DNA of 64,000 nt from Hyphomicrobiales bacterium (GTDB taxonomy: Bacteria; Pseudomonadota; Alphaproteobacteria; Rhizobiales; Rhizobiaceae): NCBI GenBank assembly GCA_900470965.1, contig UCCS01000006.1, positions 124,001 through 188,000 of the forward strand. Direction: 5' to 3'. A model generated the notes under the pieces. The model was not told the DNA's origin. It saw only the letters and a list, made by a program, of their open reading frames with translations, and made no database searches. Numbering within the stretch: position 1 is the stretch's first letter; each line of letters opens with the position of its first letter. The translations under genes and the position numbers were made by a program. Below, piece by piece: positions 21,989-31,964 of this stretch.

Positions 21989-22071
21989 GCAGAAATATCT
22001 CCCTGATCTCTAGGGAATACTGCCTGACATCACCGTCTCACTTCAAGGCACTGAAGATTATAATATCTTGA

Positions 22072-22101
22072 AAAGAAAAAGGCCGGCATAGAGCCGGCCT
22101 T
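22072..22101 (-). terminator. Intrinsic terminator of rpmF
   Basis: GGCCGGC and GCCGGCC (22081-22087 and 22093-22099), extended by AA/TT, around ATAGA. On the minus strand it runs into TTTTTCTTTTC. It lies 33 bases past the rpmF stop. Confidence 0.88.
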
Positions 22102-22133
22102 CAAAACTTTCATCGGACAAGCCGCATAAAGAA

Positions 22134-22319
22134 TTATGCGCTTTCCTTCGGCGTCAGAACCTGGCGGCCACGGTACATACCGGTCTTTAGATCGATATGG
22201 TGCGGGCGGCGCAGTTCGCCGGAGTTCTTGTCTTCGACATAGGTCGGAGCCTTCAGCGCATCAGCCGAACGGCGCATGCCGCGCTTGGACGGGCTCGTTT
22301 TTCTCTTCGGTACAGCCAT
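22134..22319 (-). CDS. rpmF: 50S ribosomal protein L32
   Basis: A 61-aa basic protein of the large ribosomal subunit. The N-terminus [21 protein letters not shown] is the L32 signature. The zinc-binding cysteines found in some L32 proteins are absent, as is usual in alphaproteobacteria (C-minus type). The start at 22319 is fixed by homology; an upstream eight-residue extension is spurious. A strong terminator follows, and mtgA lies upstream as in other rhizobia, though here separated by two extra genes. Confidence 0.97.
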
Positions 22320-22474
22320 TTCTCTTACTCCACTTGCGGGCAAAACATTCCCACGGCCAGACTGGCGGCCGAAACGGACATGTCGCGATTTCGGAATTTT
22401 GCGCGCTTATACATGCAAGGGGCGGCCTTGACCAGTCCCCATATGTATTTTTTGCGATGCCTCAGATTCTCCGC

Positions 22475-23122
22475 TCAGACTTCGTCTTCCGGCACGATCC
22501 ACGGCTCGATGCGGGCCGCGTCCTCCCACTTCCGCCACGCCGGATGCGCCTTCATCGCACCCATATAGGCCAGCGTATCGGCGCTGCTGACGAGATCATA
22601 GATATCGAAGCGATTGACGACGGGCGCAAACATCGCATCCGCTCCGCTGAATGCACCGAAGAGGAACGGTCCACCGGATTTCTGCAGCAGGTCGCGCCAG
22701 ATTGTCTCAATGCGACTGATATCGGCAGAGATGCCGTCAGGCAACGCGATCTTGCCCTTCGGGCGGCGAATATTCATCGGGCAGGCGCTGCGCAGCGCCC
22801 GGAAGCTCGACATCATCTCCATGGAGACCGAACGGGCGAGCGCCCGCTCGGTACGATCCTTCGGCAGCAACCCGGCATCGGGATAAAGCTCGGCTACATA
22901 TTCGATGATCGCGAAGGATTCCCCGATCTTCAGCGCACCGTGCTGCAGCAGGGGCACATGGCCGCTCGGAGAGACCGCCTTGATATTGGGATTGCTGTTT
23001 GGATAATCGAAGGGGATCAGCACCTCTTCGAAATCGATGCCGACGCCCGTCAGCGCCATCCATGGCCGGAACGACCAGGAAGAGTAGTTCTTGTTGGCGA
23101 TATAGAGCGTCAGCTTGTCCAT
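22475..23122 (-). CDS. Glutathione S-transferase family protein
   Basis: A 215-aa protein with an N-terminal thioredoxin-like GST domain (LTLYIANKNYSSWSFRPWMA, then SGHVPLLQHGALKIGESFAI with the glutathione-contacting ES pair) and an all-helical C-terminal domain (KSGGPFLFGAFSGADAMFAP). It probably conjugates or reduces small electrophiles using glutathione; the substrate is unknown. The conserved serines of NYSSWS fit the Ser-type class seen in YfcF-like proteins. It starts 12 bases downstream of the DUF1868 gene, so the two are probably co-transcribed. Confidence 0.9.
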   Translation of the reverse strand: MDKLTLYIANKNYSSWSFRPWMALTGVGIDFEEVLIPFDYPNSNPNIKAVSPSGHVPLLQHGALKIGESFAIIEYVAELYPDAGLLPKDRTERALARSVSMEMMSSFRALRSACPMNIRRPKGKIALPDGISADISRIETIWRDLLQKSGGPFLFGAFSGADAMFAPVVNRFDIYDLVSSADTLAYMGAMKAHPAWRKWEDAARIEPWIVPEDEV

Positions 23123-23134
23123 GGTGTGTTCCTG

Positions 23135-23857
23135 TCAGGGTTCGAAATCGAAGATCAGCAGTTCGTGGAAATGGTTCATATCCTCGAACACGCAGAACGC
23201 CGGCGGCATCATCTCGAATACCGGCGCCCTGCGGCGGATATCCTCCGTCACCTCATCGAGCATGGCCTGCCAGCGCGGCAGTGCCCCGTCTTCCAGACGT
23301 TCGATCGCGTAGGCGAAGGTCACGTGGAACTTGTAATCCTCATGGTTCGGCTGACGAAAGCCCAGAAGATCGGCCATCGCATCGCGCCAGGCGCGCATCA
23401 CCTCGCGGTCCTCTTCCGTCGCCCCTTCGACCAACAGGCCGGACGGGCGGGCCTCGACAATCGCAACCTTGAAGGGCTCGAATATAGAGAAGCCTTCCAG
23501 CCGTGCGGCCATAAGCTCGGTCATATCGTCGATCGGCGTGTCGAGCGAAAGGTCGCCCGGCCAGTAATCCTGCTTGCGGCGCCCCTCAATCACACCTTCG
23601 AAGAGCGTCATATGGATACTGGTAATTGGCGTGAAGAGGAACTGCGGCGCCTCGGGCATCGCCAGATATTTTTCGCGCGCCTCGATCAGCGCCCGCTGCG
23701 TTTCCGACCCCTTAACAGGGTGACAGACGATGGTGTTCCCCTGCTCCGGCAGGAACCCGCCGACTTTGCGATAGCGGGTGCCTAAATGCGCTGGCGGGGC
23801 GGGATTATGTGTCTTCGAATACTGGAGGAGTTCGGGCGAAAGTGTCGTGGTGGTCAT
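23135..23857 (-). CDS. DUF1868 protein, 2H phosphoesterase-like
   Basis: A 240-aa soluble protein with two HxT motifs, HMTLFEG and HVTFAY, about 100 residues apart. Paired HxT/S motifs mark the 2H phosphoesterase fold (cyclic phosphodiesterases and RNA ligase-like enzymes), so it may cleave cyclic or 2',5' phosphoesters; no substrate is known. The start is uncertain: the ATG at 23857 is used, but one at 23896 is also open. It is upstream of the GST gene with a 12-base gap. The family name is from memory of the motif pattern. Confidence 0.75.
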   Translation of the reverse strand: MTTTTLSPELLQYSKTHNPAPPAHLGTRYRKVGGFLPEQGNTIVCHPVKGSETQRALIEAREKYLAMPEAPQFLFTPITSIHMTLFEGVIEGRRKQDYWPGDLSLDTPIDDMTELMAARLEGFSIFEPFKVAIVEARPSGLLVEGATEEDREVMRAWRDAMADLLGFRQPNHEDYKFHVTFAYAIERLEDGALPRWQAMLDEVTEDIRRRAPVFEMMPPAFCVFEDMNHFHELLIFDFEP

Positions 23858-23952
23858 GGGCGACTCGGGGCTTTGATTGCTGATGCATTCGCCCATATGG
23901 CAGGATCAAGAATGTCAGATGACGCTTGCCGCTTCCAACGACAAGTTCTGAT

Positions 23953-24690
23953 TCAATCATAGATGCACTTGATGTAATCGCCCGAGCCCTGCGCCCGCCG
24001 TTCGATGAGCGCTGCAAGCCTGCGCAGCCCTCGTCCGGGTTTTCCGGCATTGCGATCAATCGGGTTCGGCAGCGAAACCGCAAGCAACGATGCCTGGCGG
24101 CGCGTAAGCTTCGAGGCAGGCACTTTGAAGTGATATTGCGCAGCCGCCTCGATACCGTAAATGCCTGGCCCCCATTCGGCGATATTGAGATAAATCTCCA
24201 TCAGCCGCCGCTTCGACCAAACGAAGTCGGAACCGACAGCCAGCGGTAGTTCCAATCCCTTGCGGATGAAGGAGCGGCTGTTCCAGAGGAAGAGGTTCTT
24301 CGCCGTCTGCATGGGAATCGTGCTGCCGCCCCGCGTCTCCTGGCCCTTCAGCGTATCCTCGACCAGCATCCGCATCTCGCCCCAGTCGACACCGCCATGG
24401 AAGCAATATTGCCCGTCTTCCGACATCATTACCGATTGCACGAGCACAGGCGCAACATCGTCGATTGACACCCACCGCCGGTCATAACCGCGCAGAAGCG
24501 CGAGATCGCGCAGCATCAGCGTCGAAACCGGATGGACGAAGGGCAGCAGATAGAGAAGGATCAGCACATAGGGCAAAAGCAGCACCGCCAGAGCGGCAAG
24601 AGCAATGCGCTTCAGCACCTGGCGGTCTCCAACCCAGCGCCGGCGAACCGGCGCATCGACGCTCTCCTCTGTCTGCGGCGCTATATCCAA
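23953..24690 (-). CDS. mtgA: Monofunctional peptidoglycan glycosyltransferase
   Basis: A 245-aa inner-membrane enzyme that polymerises lipid II into glycan strands without a transpeptidase domain. One N-terminal membrane helix ([20 protein letters not shown]) precedes the GT51 domain. GT51 motif I appears as [12 protein letters not shown] with the catalytic Glu, motif II as [17 protein letters not shown], and motif III as [19 protein letters not shown]. The length fits MtgA. It is divergent from ispA, across a 134-base gap. Confidence 0.96.
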   Translation of the reverse strand: MDIAPQTEESVDAPVRRRWVGDRQVLKRIALAALAVLLLPYVLILLYLLPFVHPVSTLMLRDLALLRGYDRRWVSIDDVAPVLVQSVMMSEDGQYCFHGGVDWGEMRMLVEDTLKGQETRGGSTIPMQTAKNLFLWNSRSFIRKGLELPLAVGSDFVWSKRRLMEIYLNIAEWGPGIYGIEAAAQYHFKVPASKLTRRQASLLAVSLPNPIDRNAGKPGRGLRRLAALIERRAQGSGDYIKCIYD

Positions 24691-24824
24691 TGTCCCAGTC
24701 CGATTTCGCCCTTGTCGTTGTCATACCGCCTGAAAACCCGCATTGCCAGAGTGCAGCGGAAATCTTGACGCGGTGATCGACAATTCCGTTGCCAGCAGCC
24801 ATGGCGCCGTGCCAAAGAGCGCGC

Positions 24825-25739
24825 ATGGACGCTAAGCGGGAAACATTCGAGACACGGTTGAAAAACAGCGCCGCTGAGATCGAGGCGCTGCTCGATCTCC
24901 TGCTCTCTCCTGCCGTACTGTCCGAGGAGATCGCCCGTCCCGACCTCTTGCGTAGCGCCATGCACTACGCCGTCCTGAATGGCGGCAAACGCCTGCGCCC
25001 CTTCCTTGTCGTGGAAAGCGCAGCACTTCTCGGCGGCAACAGGCAGGCAGCACTTCGCGTCGGCGCAGCACTCGAATGCATCCATTGCTATTCGCTCGTT
25101 CACGACGATCTGCCGGCTATGGACGACGATGACCTGCGCCGCGGCAAGCCAACCGTACACATCAAATTCGACGAAGCGACCGCCATTCTGGCCGGCGACA
25201 GCCTGCTGACCTACGCCTTCGACATCATCGCCGCGCCGGAAACCGACCTGCCGGACCGCAGCAAGACAGAACTCGTTTTGGCGATCGCCCGCGCCGCGGG
25301 CCTCGGCGGCATGGCCGGCGGACAGGCCCTTGATCTTGCGGCGGAAAAGCAGGCGCCTGACGAAGCTGGCATCATTCGCCTGCAGGCGATGAAGACGGGT
25401 GCGCTGATCCGCTTCGCCAGCGAGGCAGGCGCCATCATTGCCGGCGCGTCTGCCGAAGACCGGCAGCGCCTGCGCCGCTTCGGCGAAAAGATCGGCCTCG
25501 CCTTCCAGCTTGCCGACGATATTCTCGACCTGATCTCCGATATCAAGACGATGGGCAAGGCGACCGGCAAGGATGCCGCCCGCGGCAAGGGAACGCTGGT
25601 GGCGCTTCACGGCATGGAATGGGCGGAGAAGCGCCTGCGTCAGCATGTCGAGGACGCAGAAGAGCTGCTCACCCCCTATGGTGAACGCGCCGCAGTCCTG
25701 ATCGCTACGGCCCAGTTCGTGGCCGAACGTAAGAACTGA
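24825..25739 (+). CDS. ispA: Farnesyl diphosphate synthase (polyprenyl synthetase)
   Basis: A 304-aa isoprenoid chain-elongation enzyme that condenses DMAPP/GPP with IPP. The first Asp-rich motif is DDLPAMDDD (94-102), with the bacterial FPP-synthase insert, and the second is DDILD (231-235). GGKRLRPF near the N-terminus binds IPP. The chain length of the product is inferred from the IspA-like motif; a short GGPP synthase cannot be excluded. The ATG at 24825 is preferred over ones at 24801 and 24789 because of AAGAG upstream and a tidier N-terminus. It is convergent with ispG, another isoprenoid gene. Confidence 0.9.
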   Translation: MDAKRETFETRLKNSAAEIEALLDLLLSPAVLSEEIARPDLLRSAMHYAVLNGGKRLRPFLVVESAALLGGNRQAALRVGAALECIHCYSLVHDDLPAMDDDDLRRGKPTVHIKFDEATAILAGDSLLTYAFDIIAAPETDLPDRSKTELVLAIARAAGLGGMAGGQALDLAAEKQAPDEAGIIRLQAMKTGALIRFASEAGAIIAGASAEDRQRLRRFGEKIGLAFQLADDILDLISDIKTMGKATGKDAARGKGTLVALHGMEWAEKRLRQHVEDAEELLTPYGERAAVLIATAQFVAERKN

Positions 25740-25789
25740 GACAGGGGAAGGGCGGCACCATCCAGCCCTGCTGCGGGAGATCATCGAAA

Positions 25790-25809
25790 AGCGGAGTGAT
25801 TACTCCGCT
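25790..25809 (-). terminator. Terminator overlapping the ispG stop codon
   Basis: AGCGGAGT and ACTCCGCT pair perfectly around GATT. On the minus strand the stem begins inside the last ispG codons and is followed by TTTCG. The stop codon TAA sits at the loop edge. Confidence 0.55.
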
Positions 25810-27047
25810 GCCGTCTTCTGGCCGAAACGCTTCTCGATATAGTCGATGACGAGCGCCTCGAAATCCGAGGCGATATTTGGGCCGCGCAGCGTCAGGGCCT
25901 TCTTACCGTCGATGAAGACCGGAGCGGCAGGTGTTTCACCGGTTCCGGGCAGCGAAATGCCGATATCGGCATGTTTGCTCTCGCCCGGTCCGTTGACGAT
26001 GCAGCCCATGACTGCAACGTTCAGCGCTTCCACACCCGGGTATTTCTCACGCCAGATTGGCATGTTCTTGCGGATGTCGTTCTGGATGTTCTGCGCGAGT
26101 TCCTGGAATACCGTCGAGGTCGTGCGCCCACAGCCGGGACAGGCCGCGACGACGGGCACAAACTGGCGGAAACCCATGACCTGCAACAGTTCCTGCGCCA
26201 CCTGCACCTCGCGGGTGCGGTCACCATTCGGCTCCGGCGTCAGCGAAATGCGGATCGTATCGCCGATGCCATTCTGCAGCACGTAACCCATCGCAGCCGA
26301 AGAGGCGACGATGCCCTTGGTGCCCATTCCGGCTTCGGTCAAGCCGAGATGCAGCGCATGGTTGGAGCGTTCGGCGAGCATGGAATTGACGGCGATCAGA
26401 TCCTGAACCTGGCTGACCTTGGCCGACAGGATGATGCGGTTGCGCGGCAGGCCGATCTCTTCGGCGAGCTGGGCAGACAGCAGCGCCGACTGCACGATCG
26501 CCTCGTGCGTTACCTGCCGGGCCGAAAGCGGCGATCCCTCGGCCTGGTTCTTGTCCATCAGCTGCGTCAGCAGTTCCTGATCCAGCGAACCCCAATTGAC
26601 ACCGATGCGTACCGGTTTGTTATAGCGGATCGCCATCTCGATGATTTCGGCGAACTGCTTGTCCTTCTTGTCCTTGAAGCCGACATTGCCGGGATTGATG
26701 CGATACTTCGCCAGCGCTTCAGCGCAGGCCGGATGATCGGCAAGCAGCTTGTGGCCGATATAGTGGAAGTCGCCGATCAGTGGCACATCCATGCCGAGGC
26801 GCAGCAGCCGCTCGCGGATCTTCGGCACGGCGGCAGCGCTTTCGTCTCGGTCGACGGTAATGCGCACCAGCTCCGAACCGGCGCGATGGAGTGCAGCCAC
26901 CTGCGCAACCGTGGAATCCACATCCGCCGTATCCGTGTTGGTCATGGATTGCACGACGACCGGCGCACCGCCGCCGACGATGACACCGCCGACATCGACG
27001 GCAACGGAAGCGCGGCGCGGTTTCGGATCGAAATCGAAAGCAGACAT
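25800..27047 (-). CDS. ispG: 4-hydroxy-3-methylbut-2-enyl diphosphate synthase
   Basis: A 415-aa iron-sulfur enzyme of the MEP isoprenoid pathway that converts MEcPP into HMBPP. The N-terminal TIM-barrel has [13 protein letters not shown] and FHYIGH; the C-terminal [4Fe-4S] ligands are in ACPGCGRTT and [12 protein letters not shown]. The start at 27047 gives the expected N-terminus; the frame is open for another 120 codons upstream but without coding character. It is convergent with ispA. Confidence 0.96.
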   Translation of the reverse strand: MSAFDFDPKPRRASVAVDVGGVIVGGGAPVVVQSMTNTDTADVDSTVAQVAALHRAGSELVRITVDRDESAAAVPKIRERLLRLGMDVPLIGDFHYIGHKLLADHPACAEALAKYRINPGNVGFKDKKDKQFAEIIEMAIRYNKPVRIGVNWGSLDQELLTQLMDKNQAEGSPLSARQVTHEAIVQSALLSAQLAEEIGLPRNRIILSAKVSQVQDLIAVNSMLAERSNHALHLGLTEAGMGTKGIVASSAAMGYVLQNGIGDTIRISLTPEPNGDRTREVQVAQELLQVMGFRQFVPVVAACPGCGRTTSTVFQELAQNIQNDIRKNMPIWREKYPGVEALNVAVMGCIVNGPGESKHADIGISLPGTGETPAAPVFIDGKKALTLRGPNIASDFEALVIDYIEKRFGQKTAAE

Positions 27048-27142
27048 AAAGAGCTCTTGCACCCGGAAAACAGAGCCTTTCAGGTGGATCAAGCCCGCGA
27101 GCTTGTCAACCGCCCCGTATATCACTTTTGTTTGGAGGCGGC

Positions 27143-28336
27143 TCAGTGGCCGCCACCCGAGACCCCGTCGGCATATTGCGCGAGCCTGGAGAATGCGAGA
27201 ACGACGAGCAGCAGCACCGGCAGTGCCATGAAGACGGCCGCAAAACCCACATGCTCGGCCACGAAGCCGATCACCGAAGGCGCCACCAGCATGCCGGAAT
27301 AGCCCAGGGTCGTGACGACGGAGATGCCGATGCCGGGCTTCAGGCCGGGGATGTTGCCCGCTGCCGAAAAGGCGATCGGCACCATGTTCGAAATACCAAT
27401 ACCGCAAAGCGCGAAGCCGATGATGGCGATTTCGGCATCCGGCGCAAGGCTCGCAAGCAGCATGCCGACGATGGCAAAGAGCGTGCAGATGCGCAGCGTC
27501 TTAACCCCGCCGAGACGATCGCGGACGAGATCGCCGGCAAAGCGCATGGTCGCCATGGCCGCCGAGAAGGCCGCAAAGCCGAGGCCGGAGAGGGCGACCG
27601 ACGCACCCATTTCCTGCCTGAGATAAAGCGCACCCCAGTCGAGGACAGCACCTTCCGGCACCATGCAGAACAGCGCCATAACACCGAGCAGCCACGGCAG
27701 CGGTACCATCGGCAGCTTCGTCTTCTCCTTCTTGGTATCGGGATGCGGCGGATCGGCCAGAACCATCGGCCAGGCGACGGCAAGGAAGACAGCGGCCAGC
27801 ACGGTCGCCAGTTCCGCGTGGCCGAGAATGCCGAGCTTGGAGATCACCAGGCCGCCAAGGCCGGAGCCGATCAGGCCGCCAAGGCTCCAGAACGCATGGC
27901 AGGATGACATGATCGCGCGGCGCATGGATTTTTCCACCGCCACGGCATTGGCGTTCATTGCCACGTCCATCGCGCCCATGAAACCGCCGAACAAAAAGAG
28001 CGAGATCGCCCCTATGATGACATTGGGAGCCAGCGTCAGCGCCAGAAGCATTGGCAGCAAACAGACGGCGAGCACCCGCACAACAACGCGTGAACCATGC
28101 TTGGCGATCTGCGCGCCGGCGATTGGCATCATCACCAGCGAGCCGAAACCGAAGACGAGGATCATCAGCCCAAGCTCGAACTTGGTGAGTCCCAGCCGCT
28201 CGGCAAAGTCGGGAATCTTCGGCGCCCAGCAGCCGACGACGAAACCATTCATGAGAAAGAGCAGCGAGACCGCCGCTCTGCTCCTGGTAATGAAGCCGCT
28301 CCGTACCCACGGCGCTGCACTTACATTATTATCCAT
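27143..28336 (-). CDS. MFS transporter, sugar-type
   Basis: A 397-aa, 12-helix major facilitator. Helix 1 contains [20 protein letters not shown], a pattern I associate with the FucP/YbjJ-like branch of MFS, and the middle has the domain-joining loop [13 protein letters not shown]. The substrate is not determinable; a sugar or sugar derivative is plausible from the neighbouring DeoR regulator. The ATG at 28336 has AAGGAA directly upstream. It follows the DeoR gene by 61 bases on the same strand, so the regulator and transporter are likely one operon. Confidence 0.85.
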   Translation of the reverse strand: MDNNVSAAPWVRSGFITRSRAAVSLLFLMNGFVVGCWAPKIPDFAERLGLTKFELGLMILVFGFGSLVMMPIAGAQIAKHGSRVVVRVLAVCLLPMLLALTLAPNVIIGAISLFLFGGFMGAMDVAMNANAVAVEKSMRRAIMSSCHAFWSLGGLIGSGLGGLVISKLGILGHAELATVLAAVFLAVAWPMVLADPPHPDTKKEKTKLPMVPLPWLLGVMALFCMVPEGAVLDWGALYLRQEMGASVALSGLGFAAFSAAMATMRFAGDLVRDRLGGVKTLRICTLFAIVGMLLASLAPDAEIAIIGFALCGIGISNMVPIAFSAAGNIPGLKPGIGISVVTTLGYSGMLVAPSVIGFVAEHVGFAAVFMALPVLLLVVLAFSRLAQYADGVSGGGH

Positions 28337-28397
28337 TTCCTTGTCTTTCCTCTTGATCAGGCTTGCCTGCCCGATCCCCGTAAAAGGCGGAACGGTC

Positions 28398-29174
28398 TCA
28401 AGCCGTCTTGCCCGCAATGATCGTCCGGCACCCGCGTGCACGGTATTGTTCAAGCATGGCGGCATCCGCATCGTGCTCGACGATAAGGCATTCGCAATGC
28501 GCGACCGGCAGAACGCTGTGTGGCGCAGCCGTACCGAATTTTTCCGATGTCGCAGCGACCATGACCCGCTTGCTCCTGGATGTGGCGAACCTCTTGAACT
28601 CCGCATCCTCGAAGCCGAATGTCGTCAAACCCGCCTCGATATCGACGCCGCAGGCGCCCAGGATGCAAAGGTCGGGCGCTAGCTGCTCCATGTCCCGCAA
28701 GGCTTTTGCGCCAAGCGATCCGCCGGTCTGGCGGTCGACCAGACCACCGATCAGGATCACGTTTACACCGGGCTTCTCGATCAACGCAGCAGCAATTGCC
28801 GGAGCATTGGTTGCTGCCGTCAGCGCGAGATCGGCCGGCAAAGCGTTGGCAATCGCCAGATTGGTGCTGCCGGCATCGAAGAATACCGTCGTACCTGCGA
28901 CGATTTCCTCTGCCGCGGCGCGGGCCAGCGCCTGTTTCCGTTCGGCAGCAAAGCTCATGCGCTGGGTCAGGCTTCCGTGCGCCGGCGAAATCGGCAACGC
29001 TCCGCCATATACCCTCTCGCAGAGCCCCGCTGCCGCCATTTCGCGCAGATCGCGCCGTACCGTATCCTCCGAGACCCCGAATTCGACTGCCAGTTCCGCA
29101 GCCAGCACGCGGCCATGCGTCTTCAGTCGCTCGGAAATGACGGTCTGGCGTTCTCGCAACAAGAAATCTTGCAT
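28398..29174 (-). CDS. DeoR-family transcriptional regulator
   Basis: A 258-aa regulator. The N-terminal helix-turn-helix (RVLAAELAVEFGVSEDTVRR) is the classic DeoR signature. The C-terminal sugar-phosphate-sensing domain has FFDAGSTNLAIANAL and LGACGVDIEAGLTTFGFEDA. DeoR proteins usually repress sugar catabolic or transport operons and release DNA on binding a phosphorylated sugar. It precedes an MFS gene on the same strand and is divergent from a broken EamA exporter; an inverted repeat lies in the shared upstream region. Confidence 0.93.
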   Translation of the reverse strand: MQDFLLRERQTVISERLKTHGRVLAAELAVEFGVSEDTVRRDLREMAAAGLCERVYGGALPISPAHGSLTQRMSFAAERKQALARAAAEEIVAGTTVFFDAGSTNLAIANALPADLALTAATNAPAIAAALIEKPGVNVILIGGLVDRQTGGSLGAKALRDMEQLAPDLCILGACGVDIEAGLTTFGFEDAEFKRFATSRSKRVMVAATSEKFGTAAPHSVLPVAHCECLIVEHDADAAMLEQYRARGCRTIIAGKTA

Positions 29175-29228
29175 GTTTATACCGGATCAATCCTTCAAAA
29201 TCTGAAAACATGCATAAACACTGACGAC

Positions 29229-29247
29229 CGTGCACACAACATGCACG
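29229..29247. promoter_or_regulatory. Inverted repeat upstream of the DeoR gene
   Basis: CGTGCA-N7-TGCACG, 55 bases upstream of the DeoR start codon. It is a candidate operator for autoregulation. Other TGCA-containing words nearby (GCATGT, ATGCAT) make the assignment uncertain. Confidence 0.35.
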
Positions 29248-29385
29248 ATCACACGTTTTCTGACGCTCTGAAACAAAGCTCCCACGATCAGGGCGAAATC
29301 TCGCATATTGACCGTCTCCGGGGGCAGGACTATCGATCAGGCATTCCCGATTCCCGCCGGCATAGCCCGCCTCTGGTACATCCCC

Positions 29386-30251
29386 GTGAAAAACTCCGTC
29401 AGCCTGGGCATCCTGCTCACGACCGCCGCCTATATGGCGTTCACTTTCCATGATGCGATCGTCAAGGTTTTGACGGCGAGCATTCCCGTCTGGCAGATCC
29501 TGTTCTTCCGCAGTCTCACCATCCTTCTCGGCTGCCTCGCCTATGGCCGCAGCAAGCTTGTGCATCAGGCGATTACCTCGCCGATCATCAAGCCGATGAT
29601 TGCCCGCAGCATTCTTCTGCTCTGTGCGTGGCTTTCGTACTACACCGCCGCAAGTCATCTGCAGCTCGCCGAGGTCACGACGCTCTATTACGCAGCGCCT
29701 GTCGTCGGCACCTTGCTCGCCTGGTTCATCCTGAAGGAAGAGGTCACCCCCGCCCGTTGGCTAGCGGTCGGTGTCGGCTTCGTCGGTGTGATCATCGCCA
29801 GCAATCCCGTCGGGCTCACGATCTCCTGGCCGGTCTGGCGCTGCAGGCAGCCGTGCTCTGGGCTTCCGCCATGGTATTGCTGCGCAAAACCTCGCTGCAT
29901 GAGAAGACTATCATCCAGCTTGCGGTCTCCAACGTCTTCTTCCTCATCATGACCGGTATTGCCGTGATCTACACCTGGCAGACCCCAACTCTCACGCAAC
30001 TCGCCCTGCTCATCGGCACCGGTGTCGTCGCCGGCTGCGCCCAGTTCGCCCTCTTTGAAGGCATGCGTCAGGCTCCAGTGTCGGTGCTCGCACCCTTCGA
30101 ATATACATCGCTCGTCTGGGCCTTCATCCTCGGCTATCTGATTTGGGCTGATATACCCACGCAGAATGTCGTCGTTGGTGCGGTGATGATTCTTGGCGCG
30201 GGCTTGATCATCATCGTCAGCGAAAAATTGCGTCGTCGCGCCCTGGCCTAA
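29386..30251 (+). pseudogene. EamA/DMT-family exporter, frameshifted
   Basis: The first part, read from a GTG at 29386 (a TTG at 29308 is also open), encodes five hydrophobic segments ending at WLAVGVGFVGVIIASNPVGL. Near 29821-29828 the coding frame moves by -1. The second part, in the new frame from LAGLALQAAVLWASAMVLLR to the stop at 30251, encodes the other five helices. Together they give about 288 residues and ten helices, the full size of a drug/metabolite exporter. No slippery heptamer is seen at the junction, so a one-base deletion (or a sequencing error) is likelier than programmed frameshifting. Otherwise the gene looks undecayed. Confidence 0.75.
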
Positions 30252-30405
30252 TACCGGTTTCAGCCAGATTCGTGGTCAGAGTGGCAGCTTGAGAAAAATA
30301 TTCGCAGTTGCCGCTTTTATTTGCAGTTTTCTACGCTTTCGATACCGCAATTTTCTGCGATGTATCGACCATCCGAACACAATCTTCCCAAGGATGGATA
30401 GAACA

Positions 30406-31179
30406 ATGAACTGGTTGAAAACCGTCGCCGCCGCCGCCCTCATTCAGGCTGCAGCCCTGCTGCCCGCCCATGCCGGCGAAAACCTCAGCGCCATCAAGTC
30501 TGCCGGCGTCTTCAAGATCGGCACGGAAGGCACCTATGCGCCCTTCACCTATCATGACGAAAGCGGCAAGCTCGTCGGCTTCGACGTCGAGATCGGCGAA
30601 GCGGTGGCCGCCAAGCTCGGCGTCAAGGCGGAGTTCATCGAAGGCAAATGGGACGGCCTGATCGCCGGCCTCGACGCCAAGCGCTATGACACCGTCATCA
30701 ACCAGGTCGGTATCACCGACGCGCGCAAGCAGAAGTACGACTTCTCCGAACCCTATATCGCGTCGAAGGCCGTACTGATCGTTCGCGACGGCGACGACAG
30801 CATCAAGACCTTCGCCGATCTCAAGGGCAAGAAGTCCGCCCAGTCGCTGACCAGCAACTTCGGCAAGATCGCCACGGAAGCGGGCGCCGAACTCGTCGGC
30901 ACCGACGGCTTCGATCAGTCGATCCAGCTCGTCCTGACGAAGCGCGCCGACGCAACGATCAACGACAGCCTCTCCTTCCTGGACTTCAAGAAGCACAAGC
31001 CGGACGCTCCAGTGAAGATCGTGGCCCAGCAGGAAAATGCCGACTATTCCGGCATCATCATCCGCAAGGGCGAGCCGGAACTGCTCGAAGCGATCAACAA
31101 GGCGCTCGCCGATATCAAGGCTGATGGCACCTACAAGAAGATCGCCGACAAGTATTTCGGCCAGGACGTTTCGAAGTAA
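30406..31179 (+). CDS. Amino-acid ABC transporter substrate-binding protein
   Basis: A 257-aa periplasmic binding protein of family 3 (cystine/polar amino acid type). The signal peptide runs MNWLKTVAAAALIQAAALLP to AHA. The mature part shows the ligand-site blocks GTEGTYAPFTYHDESGKLVG, FDVEIGEAVAAKLG and NQVGITDARKQKYDFSEPY. The overall pattern is closest to cystine-binding TcyJ/FliY proteins, but specificity is inferred. The ATG at 30406 is used; one at 30394 is also possible. It heads a three-gene uptake operon, with a hairpin between it and the permease gene. Confidence 0.9.
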   Translation: MNWLKTVAAAALIQAAALLPAHAGENLSAIKSAGVFKIGTEGTYAPFTYHDESGKLVGFDVEIGEAVAAKLGVKAEFIEGKWDGLIAGLDAKRYDTVINQVGITDARKQKYDFSEPYIASKAVLIVRDGDDSIKTFADLKGKKSAQSLTSNFGKIATEAGAELVGTDGFDQSIQLVLTKRADATINDSLSFLDFKKHKPDAPVKIVAQQENADYSGIIIRKGEPELLEAINKALADIKADGTYKKIADKYFGQDVSK

Positions 31180-31235
31180 GTCCTGACACCGGCGGTTTCG
31201 CGCTGCCGCCATATCATTTATAGCTGCATGAGAAA

Positions 31236-31271
31236 GCGTCCGGCGAACACTCGCCGGACGCGTCTTTTCTT
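31236..31271 (+). terminator. Hairpin with T-rich tail after the binding-protein gene
   Basis: GCGTCCGGCGA and TCGCCGGACGC pair perfectly around ACAC and are followed by GTCTTTTCTT. It lies inside the operon, before the permease. It probably makes binding-protein mRNA more abundant than the permease and ATPase message. Confidence 0.7.
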
Positions 31272-31283
31272 GAGGACACGCCC

Positions 31284-31964
31284 TTGCCGCACTGGCTTCA
31301 ACTGATGGCGGAATCGCTTCCCTCGCTCCTCTGGGCAGGGTTGATCTTCACCATCCCCTTGACCCTGCTATCCTTCGCCTTCGGCCTGATCCTGGGCCTT
31401 GCTACGGCAATTGCCCGCCTCTTCGGCCCTGAGCCCGTCGCAGCCATCGCGCGCTTCTATGTCTGGGTCATCCGCGGCACGCCGCTGCTCGTCCAGCTCT
31501 TCGTGATCTTCTACGGCCTGCCGAGCATCGGCATTCTGCTCGACGCCTTTCCGGCAGCGCTCATCGGCTTCACGCTGAATATCGGCGCCTACAGCTCCGA
31601 AATCATCCGTGCTGTCATCTCCTCTGTGCCCAAGGGACAATGGGAAGCGGCCTATTCGATCGGCATGAGCTGGCGCCAGGCCATGAGCCGCACCATCCTG
31701 CCACAAGCCGCCCGCGTCGCAGTACCGCCGCTGTCTAATACCTTCATTTCACTGGTCAAGGATACCTCGCTCGCAGCTGCCATCACAGTGCCCGAGCTCT
31801 TCCAGGCCGCGCAGCGCATCGTCGCGACCACCTACGAACCGCTGATCCTTTATATTGAGGCGGCGCTGATCTATCTCGCCTTGAGCTCCGTACTCTCGAC
31901 GCTGCAGCAGCGGCTGGAGCGTCGGTTCGCCCGTTACGGCGGAATGCTGGAGGCAAATGCATGA
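31284..31964 (+). CDS. Amino-acid ABC transporter permease
   Basis: A 226-aa inner-membrane permease of the HisM/GlnP family. About five helices are visible, and the cytoplasmic coupling motif EAAYSIGMSWRQAMSRTILP contains the EAA loop that docks the ATPase. The segment YVWVIRGTPLLVQLF is the hallmark of polar-amino-acid permeases. The start is TTG at 31284 with GAGG upstream. It overlaps the ATPase gene by four bases (ATGA), so their translation is coupled. A single permease gene implies a homodimeric channel. Confidence 0.93.
   Translation: MPHWLQLMAESLPSLLWAGLIFTIPLTLLSFAFGLILGLATAIARLFGPEPVAAIARFYVWVIRGTPLLVQLFVIFYGLPSIGILLDAFPAALIGFTLNIGAYSSEIIRAVISSVPKGQWEAAYSIGMSWRQAMSRTILPQAARVAVPPLSNTFISLVKDTSLAAAITVPELFQAAQRIVATTYEPLILYIEAALIYLALSSVLSTLQQRLERRFARYGGMLEANA

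Noticed and set aside
22136..23785. 549-codon plus-strand frame across rpmF, GST and DUF1868 genes
   Set aside because: Crosses three well-supported minus-strand genes and their gaps, so it is not coding.
29815..29835. Programmed -1 frameshift in the EamA gene
   Set aside because: No slippery heptamer or downstream stimulatory structure was seen at the junction.
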